Assembly: GCF_036090055.1 (NCBI RefSeq) | Contig: NZ_CP107970.1 | Span: forward strand, 3,226,501-3,290,500 | Length of the DNA stretch: 64,000 bases | Direction: 5' to 3' | Source: Nocardioides sp. NBC_00368 | Lineage (GTDB): Bacteria; Actinomycetota; Actinomycetes; Propionibacteriales; Nocardioidaceae | In this document: positions 44,708 to 53,071 of the stretch, piece by piece | Layout of the letters: every line of letters starts with the position of its first letter | Numbering within the stretch: the first letter of the stretch is position 1 | Notes under the pieces: generated by a model | Database searches by the model: none | Seen by the model: the letters and a program-made list of their open reading frames with translations, nothing else | What the model was told of the DNA's origin: nothing | Position numbers and translations under genes: made by a program

Positions 44708-44713
44708 AGGCTA
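44708..44713 (-). promoter_or_regulatory. Leaderless -10 box of the kinase gene
   Basis: TAGCCT on the minus strand, seven bases, then GTG 44700. Confidence 0.5.
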
Positions 44714-44761
44714 GACGAGCCCGACGCCCCCGGCGAGGACAAACTCCGGGTCTGTCAGACC

Positions 44762-46930
44762 TCAGTGATCGAGCTGCTCCCGCAGCCGGCCGAGCAGATC
44801 GATCGCGGAGTCGGCGATCACGGTGCCCGGCAGGAAGACCGCGGCCGCGCCCATCTGCTCGAGCGTCGCCACGTCGTCGGGCGGGATGACACCGCCGATG
44901 ACGATCATGATGTCCGGGCGTCCCTGCTCCTCCAGCGCCGCCTTCAGCGCGGGGAGCAGGGCGAGGTGACCGGCAGCCAGCGACGAGACCCCGACGATGT
45001 GTACGTCGGCGTCGACCGCCTGCTGCGCGACCTCCTCGGGCGTGGAGAACAGCGGGCCTACGTCGACGTCGAAGCCGAGGTCGGCGAAGGCCGAGACCAC
45101 GACCTTCTGGCCACGGTCGTGACCGTCCTGGCCCATCTTCGCGACGAGGATGCGCGGGCGGCGGCCCTCGGCCTCCTCGAACTCCTTGGTCGCCTTCAAC
45201 ACCTCGGTGACCTTCGAGTCACCCGACGTCGTCGCCTCGTCCCGGTACACACCGGAGATGGTACGGATCACCGCCTGGTGGCGTCCCCAGGCCGTCTCCA
45301 TCGCGTCGGAGATCTCCCCGACGGTGGCCTTGGCGCGGGCCGCGTCGACGGCCAGCGCGAGCAGGTTGCCGTCGAGGTTCGCCGCGGACTTCTCGGCCCC
45401 GGCAGCGTTGGTGATGGCCTCCAGGGCCCGGCGTACGTCCTCGTCGTCGCGCTCGGCGCGCAACCGCTCCAGCTTGGCGACCTGCTGCTTGTAGACCTGG
45501 TCGTTGTCGACCTTGAGCACGTCGAGCGGGTCCTCGGCGGGGAGCCGGAAGGTGTTGACGCCGATCAGCTTCTGGGCACCGGAATCGAGGCGCGCCTGGG
45601 TGCGGGCCGCGGCCTCCTCGATACGCATCTTCGGGATGCCCTGCTCGATCGCCTTGGCCATCCCGCCGGCCGCCTCGGCCTCCTGGATGTGGGCCCAGGC
45701 GCGCTCGGCGAGATCGTGGGTGAGCTTCTCCACGTAGTAGGAGCCGCCCCACGGGTCGATGATCTCGGTGGTGCCGCTCTCCTGCTGCAGGAGCAGCTGG
45801 GTGTTGCGGGCGATGCGGGCCGAGAAGTCTGTCGGCAGCGCGATCGCCTCGTCGAGGGCGTTGGTGTGCAGCGACTGGGTGTGACCCTGGGTCGCGGCCA
45901 TCGCCTCGATCGCGGTGCGGCCGACGTTGTTGAAGACGTCCTGGGCGGTCAGCGACCAGCCACTCGTCTGGGAGTGGGTCCGCAGCGACAGCGACTTCGG
46001 GTTCTTCGGGTCGAACTGGCTCACGAGGCGCGACCAGAGGGCGCGGGCCGCGCGCATCTTGGCGACCTCCATGAAGAAGTTCATCCCGATGGCCCAGAAG
46101 AACGACAGGCGCGGCGCGAAGGCGTCCACGTCCAGCCCGGCGGCGAGGCCGGTGCGGAGATACTCCACCCCGTCCGCCAGTGTGTAGGCGAGCTCGAGGT
46201 CAGCCGTCGCCCCGGCCTCCTGCATGTGGTAGCCGGAGATCGAGATCGAGTTGAACCGGGGCATCTTCGCGGCGGTGTAGGAGAAGATGTCGCCGATGAT
46301 CCGCATCGACGCCGCCGGCGGGTAGATGTAGGTGTTGCGGACCATGAACTCCTTGAGGATGTCGTTCTGGATGGTCCCGGCCAGCTTCTCGGGCGGAACC
46401 CCCTGCTCCTCAGCAGCCACGATGTAGAGCGCCAGCACCGGCAGCACCGCACCGTTCATGGTCATCGAGACCGACATCTGGTCCAGCGGGATGCCGTCGA
46501 ACAGCGTCCTGGTGTCGTAGATCGAGTCGATCGCGACGCCCGCCATCCCGACGTCACCGCGCACCCGCGGGTGGTCGGAGTCGTAGCCACGGTGGGTGGC
46601 CAGGTCGAAGGCGACGCTCAGACCCTTCTGGCCGGCCGCGAGGTTGCGCCGGTAGAAGGCGTTGGACTCCTCGGCCGTCGAGAACCCGGCGTACTGCCGG
46701 ATCGTCCACGGCTGGGTCGTGTACATCGTCGGGTAGGGCCCGCGCAGGAACGGGCTCAGGCCGGGGAAGGTGTCGAGCGCGTCGAGACCCTCGAGATCCG
46801 CAGGCCCGTACGCCGGCTGGATCTCGATGCCCTCGGGGCTCAGCCAGCCTTCGCCCGAAGGAGCGGCGGCAGCGTACGCCGGGGTCTCGCCCTTCAGCGG
46901 AAGGCCCTTGAAGGAGCTGGGAATCGTCAT
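44762..46930 (-). CDS. mutB: Methylmalonyl-CoA mutase, large (catalytic) subunit
   Basis: 722 residues from ATG 46930, overlapping the small-subunit stop by four bases (ATGA). The TIM-barrel part has YPTMYTTQPWTIRQYAGFSTA (in two pieces) near residue 75, SVSMTMNGAVLPVLA and QTSGWSLTAQD. The C-terminal B12 domain shows GQDGHDRGQKVV at about residue 605, with the His that ligates cobalt, then VGVSSLAAGH. It isomerises (R)-methylmalonyl-CoA to succinyl-CoA using adenosylcobalamin. A longer reading frame upstream is only the other frame of mutA. Confidence 0.97.
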   Translation of the reverse strand: MTIPSSFKGLPLKGETPAYAAAAPSGEGWLSPEGIEIQPAYGPADLEGLDALDTFPGLSPFLRGPYPTMYTTQPWTIRQYAGFSTAEESNAFYRRNLAAGQKGLSVAFDLATHRGYDSDHPRVRGDVGMAGVAIDSIYDTRTLFDGIPLDQMSVSMTMNGAVLPVLALYIVAAEEQGVPPEKLAGTIQNDILKEFMVRNTYIYPPAASMRIIGDIFSYTAAKMPRFNSISISGYHMQEAGATADLELAYTLADGVEYLRTGLAAGLDVDAFAPRLSFFWAIGMNFFMEVAKMRAARALWSRLVSQFDPKNPKSLSLRTHSQTSGWSLTAQDVFNNVGRTAIEAMAATQGHTQSLHTNALDEAIALPTDFSARIARNTQLLLQQESGTTEIIDPWGGSYYVEKLTHDLAERAWAHIQEAEAAGGMAKAIEQGIPKMRIEEAAARTQARLDSGAQKLIGVNTFRLPAEDPLDVLKVDNDQVYKQQVAKLERLRAERDDEDVRRALEAITNAAGAEKSAANLDGNLLALAVDAARAKATVGEISDAMETAWGRHQAVIRTISGVYRDEATTSGDSKVTEVLKATKEFEEAEGRRPRILVAKMGQDGHDRGQKVVVSAFADLGFDVDVGPLFSTPEEVAQQAVDADVHIVGVSSLAAGHLALLPALKAALEEQGRPDIMIVIGGVIPPDDVATLEQMGAAAVFLPGTVIADSAIDLLGRLREQLDH

Positions 46931-48732
46931 GAGAGCTTCTCCCTCGTAGCGGTCAGGAAGGCGAGGGCGTCGACACCCATCGAGGCGGCGTCGTCCACCT
47001 CGGCGTCGACGGCGTCGGGCTTCCCGGCGATGATCACGTGCGTGGCACCCGCCTCGCGCAGGGCCGCGATCGCGGCCGCGCCCCACTCGGCGTACGCCTT
47101 GTCCGAACCGGCCAGGCAGACGACCGGCGGCGCGCCGGCATGCCCCAGTGAAGCTGCACGGTACTTCCCGACCAGCTCCTCGGCGTCCGCGGTCGCACCC
47201 GCGACCTCGACGCCGATGCCACCGGCAGCGAGGAGGTTGGTCGCGAAGGTCGCCCGGGCGGTGTGCTGGGCGACGGTGCCGAGGGTCGCGAGGAAGACCT
47301 TGGCGGTGGCGGGGGTGTCGCGCAGCGCCTCGAAGGAGGCGCCGTAGCGCACCACCCGCTCGTTGAGCGGGTCGACCGGCCGCTCGGGCAGCGTCTCGGC
47401 GAGGTTGGGGAACTCGGTGAGCCCGGTGATCGGGCGCTTGCGGCGCGCGATCGCCTTCTCCCGGGCCGCGGAGACCGCGGCGATCCGGTCGCGGAAGGGC
47501 GAGAAGTCGTGGCCACCGACGGCGTTGGCCCCGGTCCACTCCTCCTCGAGCTGGATGAATGCCTCCCAGCCGGCGGCGGCCATGTCGGCGGTCAGCCGCT
47601 CGACCGCGAAGGAGCCGCCGGCGGGGTCGGCGACGGCCGCGACGTGGGACTCGTCGATCAGCAGGTGGGACACGTTGCGGGCGATCCGGCGTCCGAACCC
47701 GTCCGGCACCCCGTTGGCGGAGTCGAAGGGCAGCACGGTGACCGCGTCCGCCCCGCCGACACCGGCGGCGAAGGCCGCGACGGTGCCGCGCAGCATGTTC
47801 ACGTAGGGGTCGTACTTCGACAGCATCGGCCGTGAGCTCACCGCGTGGATGCGCATCTCCACGCCCTCGGCCCCGGAGAGCTCGAGCACGCGCGCCCACA
47901 GCTGGCGGGCGGCCCGCAGCTTGGCGATCGTCGGGAACTGCTCGTCGGTGGCCGCGTAGCGGAAGTCGATGAGGCTCGCCGCCACGGCCGGCGAGAACCC
48001 GGCCTCGGTCAGCGCGCGCAGGTAGGCGACGCCGACCGCGATCGACCAGCCGAGCTCCTGGACGTCGGAGGCGCCGAGATCGTGGGCGGCGGTGGCGTCG
48101 ACGACGATCGCGCGCACCCCGATTCCCTGGGCCAGGCGGGCGAGGTCGACCAGCTCGGCGAACGCCTCGTCGGGCGCCAGCGGCAGGTCGCGCAGCAGCG
48201 CGCCCATCGGGTCGGCACCCAGGTTGGTCGCGGCGTGCAGCCCGGTGCCACGCTCGGCGATCAGCGCGAGCAGGTTCTGGGCGACCTTGACCGCACCGAT
48301 CGGCGCGTCGAGCACGACCGGAGCCAGGTCGAGGAGCACCTTGTCGAGCAGTACGTTCAGGTCGGTGGTCTCGTCGGCGGCGACCCACAGCGAGGAGACC
48401 CCGCCGTCGAGGTCGACCAGAGCCGACTCGTTGGCCGCCTTCGCGTCCACCCCGGACAGGCCGGAGACGAGCGAGCGGATGTCCCAGGCGCCGACGCGCG
48501 TCGGACGCGCCACGTCGGCGAAGGACGTGTCCGGCAGCCCCAGCGGGGCGATCCGGAGTCCGTCGAGGGAGGTGCGGGTCAGCTTGTCCCAGACGAGCGA
48601 GTCGGCGTCGTCGGCGCTCAGCCGACCACTCTTGCGGAGGACAGCAGCGGTCGCCGCCTCCCACTCTGCCTGGGAATGGGCATCCGCCGGCTGGGCAAGG
48701 CGCAACGAGTCGGCGCGAGCGGCGTCGTTCAT
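46927..48732 (-). CDS. mutA: Methylmalonyl-CoA mutase, small subunit
   Basis: 601 residues from ATG 48732 (MNDAARADSLRLAQP), seven bases after TAAGGT. It follows the mutase fold but lacks the B12 DxHxxG motif at the C-terminus (AGKPDAVDAEVDDAASMGVD), as expected for the non-catalytic subunit. ISSR-like MRIHAVSSRPMLSKYDPYVN and GGSFAVERLT parallel the large subunit. It forms the heterodimer with mutB; the two are translationally coupled. Pathway: propionyl-CoA to succinyl-CoA. Confidence 0.95.
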   Translation of the reverse strand: MNDAARADSLRLAQPADAHSQAEWEAATAAVLRKSGRLSADDADSLVWDKLTRTSLDGLRIAPLGLPDTSFADVARPTRVGAWDIRSLVSGLSGVDAKAANESALVDLDGGVSSLWVAADETTDLNVLLDKVLLDLAPVVLDAPIGAVKVAQNLLALIAERGTGLHAATNLGADPMGALLRDLPLAPDEAFAELVDLARLAQGIGVRAIVVDATAAHDLGASDVQELGWSIAVGVAYLRALTEAGFSPAVAASLIDFRYAATDEQFPTIAKLRAARQLWARVLELSGAEGVEMRIHAVSSRPMLSKYDPYVNMLRGTVAAFAAGVGGADAVTVLPFDSANGVPDGFGRRIARNVSHLLIDESHVAAVADPAGGSFAVERLTADMAAAGWEAFIQLEEEWTGANAVGGHDFSPFRDRIAAVSAAREKAIARRKRPITGLTEFPNLAETLPERPVDPLNERVVRYGASFEALRDTPATAKVFLATLGTVAQHTARATFATNLLAAGGIGVEVAGATADAEELVGKYRAASLGHAGAPPVVCLAGSDKAYAEWGAAAIAALREAGATHVIIAGKPDAVDAEVDDAASMGVDALAFLTATREKLS

Positions 48733-48739
48733 GGATCGA

Positions 48740-48745
48740 ACCTTA
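48740..48745 (-). promoter_or_regulatory. Leaderless -10 box of mutA
   Basis: TAAGGT on the minus strand, seven bases, then ATG 48732. Confidence 0.5.
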
Positions 48746-48808
48746 GGCGGATGAAGTGGCGGTGACCACAAAGTGTGAGGTTTACAACCGCTAACTGAGA
48801 CGCGCCGT

Positions 48809-48814
48809 TACGTT
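48809..48814 (+). promoter_or_regulatory. Leaderless -10 box of the small membrane protein gene
   Basis: TACGTT, seven bases, then GTG 48822. Confidence 0.45.
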
Positions 48815-48821
48815 GAGCGCC

Positions 48822-49277
48822 GTGAAGGTACGCACCCCAGGCGGACAGACCTACCGGGTCACCCGCCGCTGGGTCCCCTGGCAGCGCAAGTCCCGCCGGT
48901 TGAGCCTCGACGGGTTCGACGTCCCCCTCGGCCCACCGTCCGGCGACGACCCGATCAGCGCGATCCTCCTGGTGCTCTGGCTCGTCATCGCGCTGCCGAT
49001 CATCCTCGTGGTCGTCGTGGTCGTGCTCCTGACCGGCATCGAGCTCCTCCTCCTGCTCGCGATCCTCCCCTTCGCCATCGGCGCCCGGGTCGTCTTCGGC
49101 CGTCACTGGACCGTCGAGGTGCGCCGCGCCTTCACCCCGATCCACGAGGAGCGCGCCGGCAGCTGGACCGCCAGCGGCGTACGCATCCGGGAGTTGGCGC
49201 GGGAGATCGAGTCGGGCAACGTCCCGGCTGACACTCTTACCGAACAACCTCAGGAGCGCCAGTCACGCCTGGCGTGA
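48822..49277 (+). CDS. Small membrane protein of unknown function
   Basis: 151 residues from GTG 48822. A basic cytoplasmic start (RRWVPWQRKSRRLSLDGFD) is followed by one or two long hydrophobic segments (residues 45-90, mostly Leu/Ile/Val) and a hydrophilic C-terminal part (VRRAFTPIHEERAGSW). No known domain was recognised. It is divergent from mutA and overlaps the convergent AbiEi/DUF559 gene by 28 bases. Confidence 0.7.
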   Translation: MKVRTPGGQTYRVTRRWVPWQRKSRRLSLDGFDVPLGPPSGDDPISAILLVLWLVIALPIILVVVVVVLLTGIELLLLLAILPFAIGARVVFGRHWTVEVRRAFTPIHEERAGSWTASGVRIRELAREIESGNVPADTLTEQPQERQSRLA

Positions 49278-50302
49278 TCTTCGCTCCTACGGTCAGCGGC
49301 AACCGGGCAGTCGTCCGAGCACGCAGCTGGGGTCCCCGCCCAGCCGCGGGTTCTGAGAATCCGCGCCACAGCTTGGGCCGTGCGACACGGAGTGTCGAAC
49401 ACCTGGTGCCAGCGAAGCCGAGCCGTGACCGTTCCCGACGCAGCGAGATCGTCGAGGGCACGGTCGGCGTCCCGCGCCTGATCACGCCACGCGTCGTGAC
49501 CAAGGGCACCGTCGAGCTCGACAACGAGTCCATACGCCACATACTCGACGTCACGGAACTGGCTGCCGCTCGGCGCCGTGCGCGGCGACTGCCGCTCGGC
49601 CGGCGGGAGACCATGCGCGCGCTCGACCTTGGTGAGGTAGCCGTGCTCGAGGACCGAGTGACTCCCGGACTCCAGGTCATCGACGATCGCGCCGATCCAC
49701 GCGCGCCGACGCAGCGACGGGAATCGACCAAGCGCCGCCCGCAGGGACGTCGGAGTGACGTACGACCGCCCGGCGACCTGCGCAAGACAGGCCACGGCGT
49801 CGAGCTCTGAACGCGCCTCATGTGCCATCACCAACGCGTTGTCCTCGAGCCTCAGCCGCGGTGGAGTGCCGCCAAAGGCGTGGCTTTCGAGGTTGGTGAT
49901 CCTGTGGATCACGATGCCCGGCTGCGCCTTGACCCGGCGCGACTGATCGATCGCGACATGGATCGGATCGGGGACGAACCCCGGGCGCGCGAGCTGCTCC
50001 GTCCGCGGGGGTTCCGCGCTCGGGCCATACAGATAGGCAGGAGCGGCATAGAGGACCGCTGCCCACGCTCGCTGGTGCCAGTTGAGCGGACCTGTGTGGT
50101 CGACATAGATCCGCGGATGCACCCGCCGCAACTCCTTGCGCCGCTGCATCCGCGCCAGATCTGCGCGCGTCAAACCGGCCGCCATCAGCTGACCATGGGT
50201 GAGCACCCCGTCCTGCATCCGCCGCTGACTCTCCAACTGCAGACGCAGCCGTTCGCGCTCCCACCCGTCGTCGTCCACACGAAGCTCCCCCGAGACCCCC
50301 AT
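49250..50302 (-). CDS. AbiEi-like antitoxin domain plus DUF559 (Vsr-like nuclease) protein
   Basis: 350 residues from ATG 50302 (MGVSGELRVDDDG). The N-terminal part DGVLTHGQLMAAGLTRADLARMQRR is the winged helix of AbiEi-type antitoxins. The C-terminal part (residues 235-330) has the DUF559/Vsr-like pattern: LEHGYLTKVERAHGLP, VVELDGALGHDAWRDQARDADRALD, and then RLRWHQVFDTP. Such fusions are common in actinobacteria as single genes without an AbiEii toxin. No partner is visible here. The nuclease Asp and Glu appear intact. Role unknown; defence or mobile-element association is inference. Confidence 0.78.
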   Translation of the reverse strand: MGVSGELRVDDDGWERERLRLQLESQRRMQDGVLTHGQLMAAGLTRADLARMQRRKELRRVHPRIYVDHTGPLNWHQRAWAAVLYAAPAYLYGPSAEPPRTEQLARPGFVPDPIHVAIDQSRRVKAQPGIVIHRITNLESHAFGGTPPRLRLEDNALVMAHEARSELDAVACLAQVAGRSYVTPTSLRAALGRFPSLRRRAWIGAIVDDLESGSHSVLEHGYLTKVERAHGLPPAERQSPRTAPSGSQFRDVEYVAYGLVVELDGALGHDAWRDQARDADRALDDLAASGTVTARLRWHQVFDTPCRTAQAVARILRTRGWAGTPAACSDDCPVAADRRSEDHARRDWRS

Positions 50303-50352
50303 GATCCAGTTATCCCACGAAGGCCACCCGGACCCCAGGAGCGTGAGGCACA

Positions 50353-50706
50353 TCAGGTGTGCGTGGCGCTCCTAGGGATCAGGAACCGCAGCAGTGGCAG
50401 GCCGGTGTAGATCAGGACCCAGACCGGCCAGAAGAACCCTTCGCCGGTGAGGTGCCAGGCCAGGATGGCGATCGCGCCGCAGATCAGGAACGCCAGAAGA
50501 TCCCGTACGAATCGGGAGTCAGCCCCGCCCGGCGACACAGGATCCTCACCCAGGTCATCGACCACGGCAGCCAGCTCGGCGGCCCGGGCCGCGCCCCACA
50601 CCGCCGCGGCGCGCGACTCCAGCTCGGGCGCATCGATCCTCCCCGCGGCGTACGCCTCGACGAGCCGCGCCCGCGCGGCCTCACGTTCCAGGTCGCCGAC
50701 CCTCAT
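50353..50706 (-). CDS. DUF1707 membrane protein
   Basis: 117 residues from ATG 50706, coupled to the sulfatase stop (overlapping TGATG). The N-terminal MRVGDLEREAARARLVEAYA with GRIDAPELESRAAAV is the DUF1707 helical domain, found on many small actinobacterial membrane proteins. Two hydrophobic segments follow (FLICGAIAILAWHL and WPVWVLIYTGLPLLRFL). It is the last gene of the phosphoesterase/sulfatase strand. Function unknown. Confidence 0.85.
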   Translation of the reverse strand: MRVGDLEREAARARLVEAYAAGRIDAPELESRAAAVWGAARAAELAAVVDDLGEDPVSPGGADSRFVRDLLAFLICGAIAILAWHLTGEGFFWPVWVLIYTGLPLLRFLIPRSATHT

Positions 50707-52250
50707 CACAGGCCCTCGAGGTCGAGGGCCCGGCCGGCGGCGTACAGGTCCTTCGGGCAGGTCGAGGCGGCGCAGTCCTCGTAGCGGGAGGCCAGCCGGC
50801 CGAGGGCCTTGACGGTCTCCGCGACGGACGGGTCCGCGGCGAGGTTGTGCTGCTCGTAGGGGTCCGAGGAGCGGTCGTAGACCTCGACCTGGCCGGTGTG
50901 CAGGCGGGCGTAGGTCCAGGAGCCGACCCGGACGCCGGACCACAGCTGCCGGCTGCCGTCGGTGACCCGCCAGCCGGCGACCGGGATCGCGCGGACCTGC
51001 TCGGGGGCGCGCAGCCACGGCATGATGTCGATCCCGTCGGACGCACGGGGCGGCCGAGCGCCGGCGGCCGCGAGCAGGGTCGTGGCAAGGTCCGGGTTGG
51101 TGACCGGGGTGCGCACGGTCCGGCCGCGCGGCACTCCGGGACCGCTCATCAGCACCGGGATCCGCAGGGACTCGTCGTAGTGCCACAGCTTGCCGTTGAG
51201 GTTGTGGTAGCCGTTGGAGAAGCCGTTGTCGGAGGTGAAGACGACCAGGGTCCGCTTCAGCCCGCCGCTCCTCTTCAGCCCGACCAGGAGCGAGGCGATG
51301 TTGCGGTCCAGGCTGCGGATCGCCTCGAGCCGGCGCTGGTAGGCGATCCGGAGCGCGTCCTTCTTCCTCGGGTTGAACCTCCCACGCCCGGGGGAACCCT
51401 TCGCGTAGCCGGAGGTGTCCTCGGGGAAGAGGTTGGGCCGCGCGGGGATCCGGACGTTGTCGTAGAACCCGCGGTCCTGGGCATCGGGCACGGTCACGGA
51501 CAGAGCGGCATCGGTGCCGGGGTAGATCTTCTTCGGGTCATCAGGCCCCGACGGCCCACCGTGGTGCGGCGCCACGTAGTTGACCCAGGTGAACCAGGGC
51601 TTCCCCGACCCGCGCTCGGCCGCGATCCCTGCCTTCGCGTGCTCGGTGATGACGGTCGAGGAGTAGCCCTTCGACTTGATGATCTCGCCGTTGACGTTGA
51701 ACTTCGGCGAGCGGAAGTTGTAGGTCGACGGGTCGACGGTCGCGCGCCACTGGTCCCATCCGGGCGGTACGTCGCCGCGGCTCTGACCCTCGCCGTAGCC
51801 ATTGAGATACTTCCCCGCGAGGATCGTCGCGTAGCCCGCGTCCTGCAGAGAGGTGGCGACCGTCGAGGAGTCGTCGAAGGCCTGATAGCCGCCGTAGGGC
51901 CCCTCGATCGTGCGCGCACCGTGGTTGTGGGCGTACTGCCCGGTCAGCAACGAAGCCCGCGCCGGCACGCAGATCGGCGTCGGCGCGATCCCCTCGGCGA
52001 AGGAGACCCCGGTCCGCTCGACCAGCTTGCGCACCTGCGGCAGGTGGTCCATGTCGAGATAGGAGAGGTCGTCGACCGTGACCAGCAGCAGGTTCGGCTT
52101 CTTCACCGGCCGTTCCACAGCAGGCGTACGCGTCGGGGCCGCCGCCATCGCGGCCGGCTCGTGCACCAGGCCGGTCACGGCGAGGGCGCTCATCGCGGCC
52201 GTCGCCACAGCAGCACGCCTGCGACGGGTGAACAGGTTGCCGACCGGCAT
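50706..52250 (-). CDS. Secreted sulfatase (type I, formylglycine)
   Basis: 514 residues from ATG 52250; GGGAG lies nine bases upstream, and TTG 52256 is less likely. A Sec signal with RRRRAAVATAAMSALAV and likely cleavage after PAAMAAA. LLLVTVDDL carries metal Asp residues, and ICVPARASLLTG is the C-x-P-x-R formylglycine motif (Cys94). HHGGPS and TSDNGFSNGYH (metal Asp-Asn) complete the site. It hydrolyses a sulfate ester outside the cell. It is paralogous to 57031-58608 along the full length, ending with the same LDLEGL. The sequence fits an N-acetylglucosamine-6-sulfatase-like subgroup, but the substrate is not known. Confidence 0.9.
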   Translation of the reverse strand: MPVGNLFTRRRRAAVATAAMSALAVTGLVHEPAAMAAAPTRTPAVERPVKKPNLLLVTVDDLSYLDMDHLPQVRKLVERTGVSFAEGIAPTPICVPARASLLTGQYAHNHGARTIEGPYGGYQAFDDSSTVATSLQDAGYATILAGKYLNGYGEGQSRGDVPPGWDQWRATVDPSTYNFRSPKFNVNGEIIKSKGYSSTVITEHAKAGIAAERGSGKPWFTWVNYVAPHHGGPSGPDDPKKIYPGTDAALSVTVPDAQDRGFYDNVRIPARPNLFPEDTSGYAKGSPGRGRFNPRKKDALRIAYQRRLEAIRSLDRNIASLLVGLKRSGGLKRTLVVFTSDNGFSNGYHNLNGKLWHYDESLRIPVLMSGPGVPRGRTVRTPVTNPDLATTLLAAAGARPPRASDGIDIMPWLRAPEQVRAIPVAGWRVTDGSRQLWSGVRVGSWTYARLHTGQVEVYDRSSDPYEQHNLAADPSVAETVKALGRLASRYEDCAASTCPKDLYAAGRALDLEGL

Positions 52251-52279
52251 GACCAAACACTCCCAAGTAATATGAGTTA

Positions 52280-52293
52280 TTTAGTCTACTTTA
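52280..52293. promoter_or_regulatory. Imperfect inverted repeat upstream of the sulfatase
   Basis: TTTAGT-CT-ACTTTA lies 30 bases before ATG 52250. The AGT..ACT core is symmetric. It could be a site for the GntR regulator encoded just upstream, although it differs from the palindrome at 56891-56906. Confidence 0.3.
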
Positions 52294-52342
52294 ACGCGGT
52301 GGCGGACGAGGAAGAACCCCCGCTCGCCCGCCGGACCGGCGT

Positions 52343-53068
52343 TCAGCCGGCCGAGCTGGTCACCAGCGAGAGCGACACGACGCCGGGGAGGTAGCGGTCG
52401 TCGCTGAACTCGAAGGAGCGCCCGTCGGCGAACCGCGCGGTGCGGACGACCCGCAGCAGCGGGCTTCCCCGCGAGACCCCGAGCAGGCGGCCGTCCATGG
52501 CCGAGGTCGCGAAGGCCTCGATCCGGTGCTCGGCGTGTGCGAGACGGACACCGAGCTCGGCCTCGACGGCGTCGACGATCGAGGGCGCCTCGACCGGCAG
52601 CGCCTCGATGGTCGCGGCGAGCCAGCCGGGAAACACGGTGTGCTCGACCATCGCCGGCGACCCGTCGAGGGAGCGGACCCGCACCACCCGCAGCACCGGG
52701 TTGCCCGGCCGCTCGCCGAGCTCGCGGGCCTCCAGGGTGGTGGCGCGACCACGCGCCACATCGACGAACCGGCCGCCGGGGCTCAGCCCTGACGAGGTCG
52801 CCCACTGCGCGAACGAGCGCACCCCGAGGCTCTGCAGACGGGTGGCCACATGGGGGTGCCAGTGCCGGCCGTGGTGGGAGACGAGACGACTGTCGGCCTC
52901 GAGCCGCGCGAGCGCGCGTTCCACGGTGCCCCGAGCGACCCCGAACTCCCGAGCCAGGCAGGACACGGCCGGGAGCGGCCGGCCCGGCGGGTACTCGCCG
53001 GCGCGGATCCGCTTCTCCAACATGGCCGCGACGGCGTGGTATCGACGCGTCGCCCTCGACTCCTGCAC
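52343..53068 (-). CDS. GntR-family regulator with UTRA domain (HutC subfamily)
   Basis: 241 residues from GTG 53068, preceded by GGGGTGA four bases upstream and coupled to the HupE stop. HTH: PPGRPLPAVSCLAREFGVARGTVERALARLE (residues 28-60, in two parts). UTRA: residues 95-235, with VLRVVRVRSLDGSPAMVEHTVFP and a typical SFEFSDDRYL ending. UTRA regulators bind small sugar or phosphonate-type ligands. It sits inside the operon, so it likely controls the operon's own dre-like operator (56891-56906). Confidence 0.88.
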   Translation of the reverse strand: MQESRATRRYHAVAAMLEKRIRAGEYPPGRPLPAVSCLAREFGVARGTVERALARLEADSRLVSHHGRHWHPHVATRLQSLGVRSFAQWATSSGLSPGGRFVDVARGRATTLEARELGERPGNPVLRVVRVRSLDGSPAMVEHTVFPGWLAATIEALPVEAPSIVDAVEAELGVRLAHAEHRIEAFATSAMDGRLLGVSRGSPLLRVVRTARFADGRSFEFSDDRYLPGVVSLSLVTSSAG

Positions 53069-53071
53069 CGC

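Noticed and set aside
44765..47347. 860-codon open reading frame on the plus strand
   Set aside because: It is opposite mutB and mutA, rich in Arg, Gly and Val runs with no motif.
44762..48664. A 1300-residue mutA-mutB fusion-like reading frame
   Set aside because: Upstream of 46930 the frame is a shadow of mutA. The real mutB start is ATG 46930 overlapping the mutA stop.
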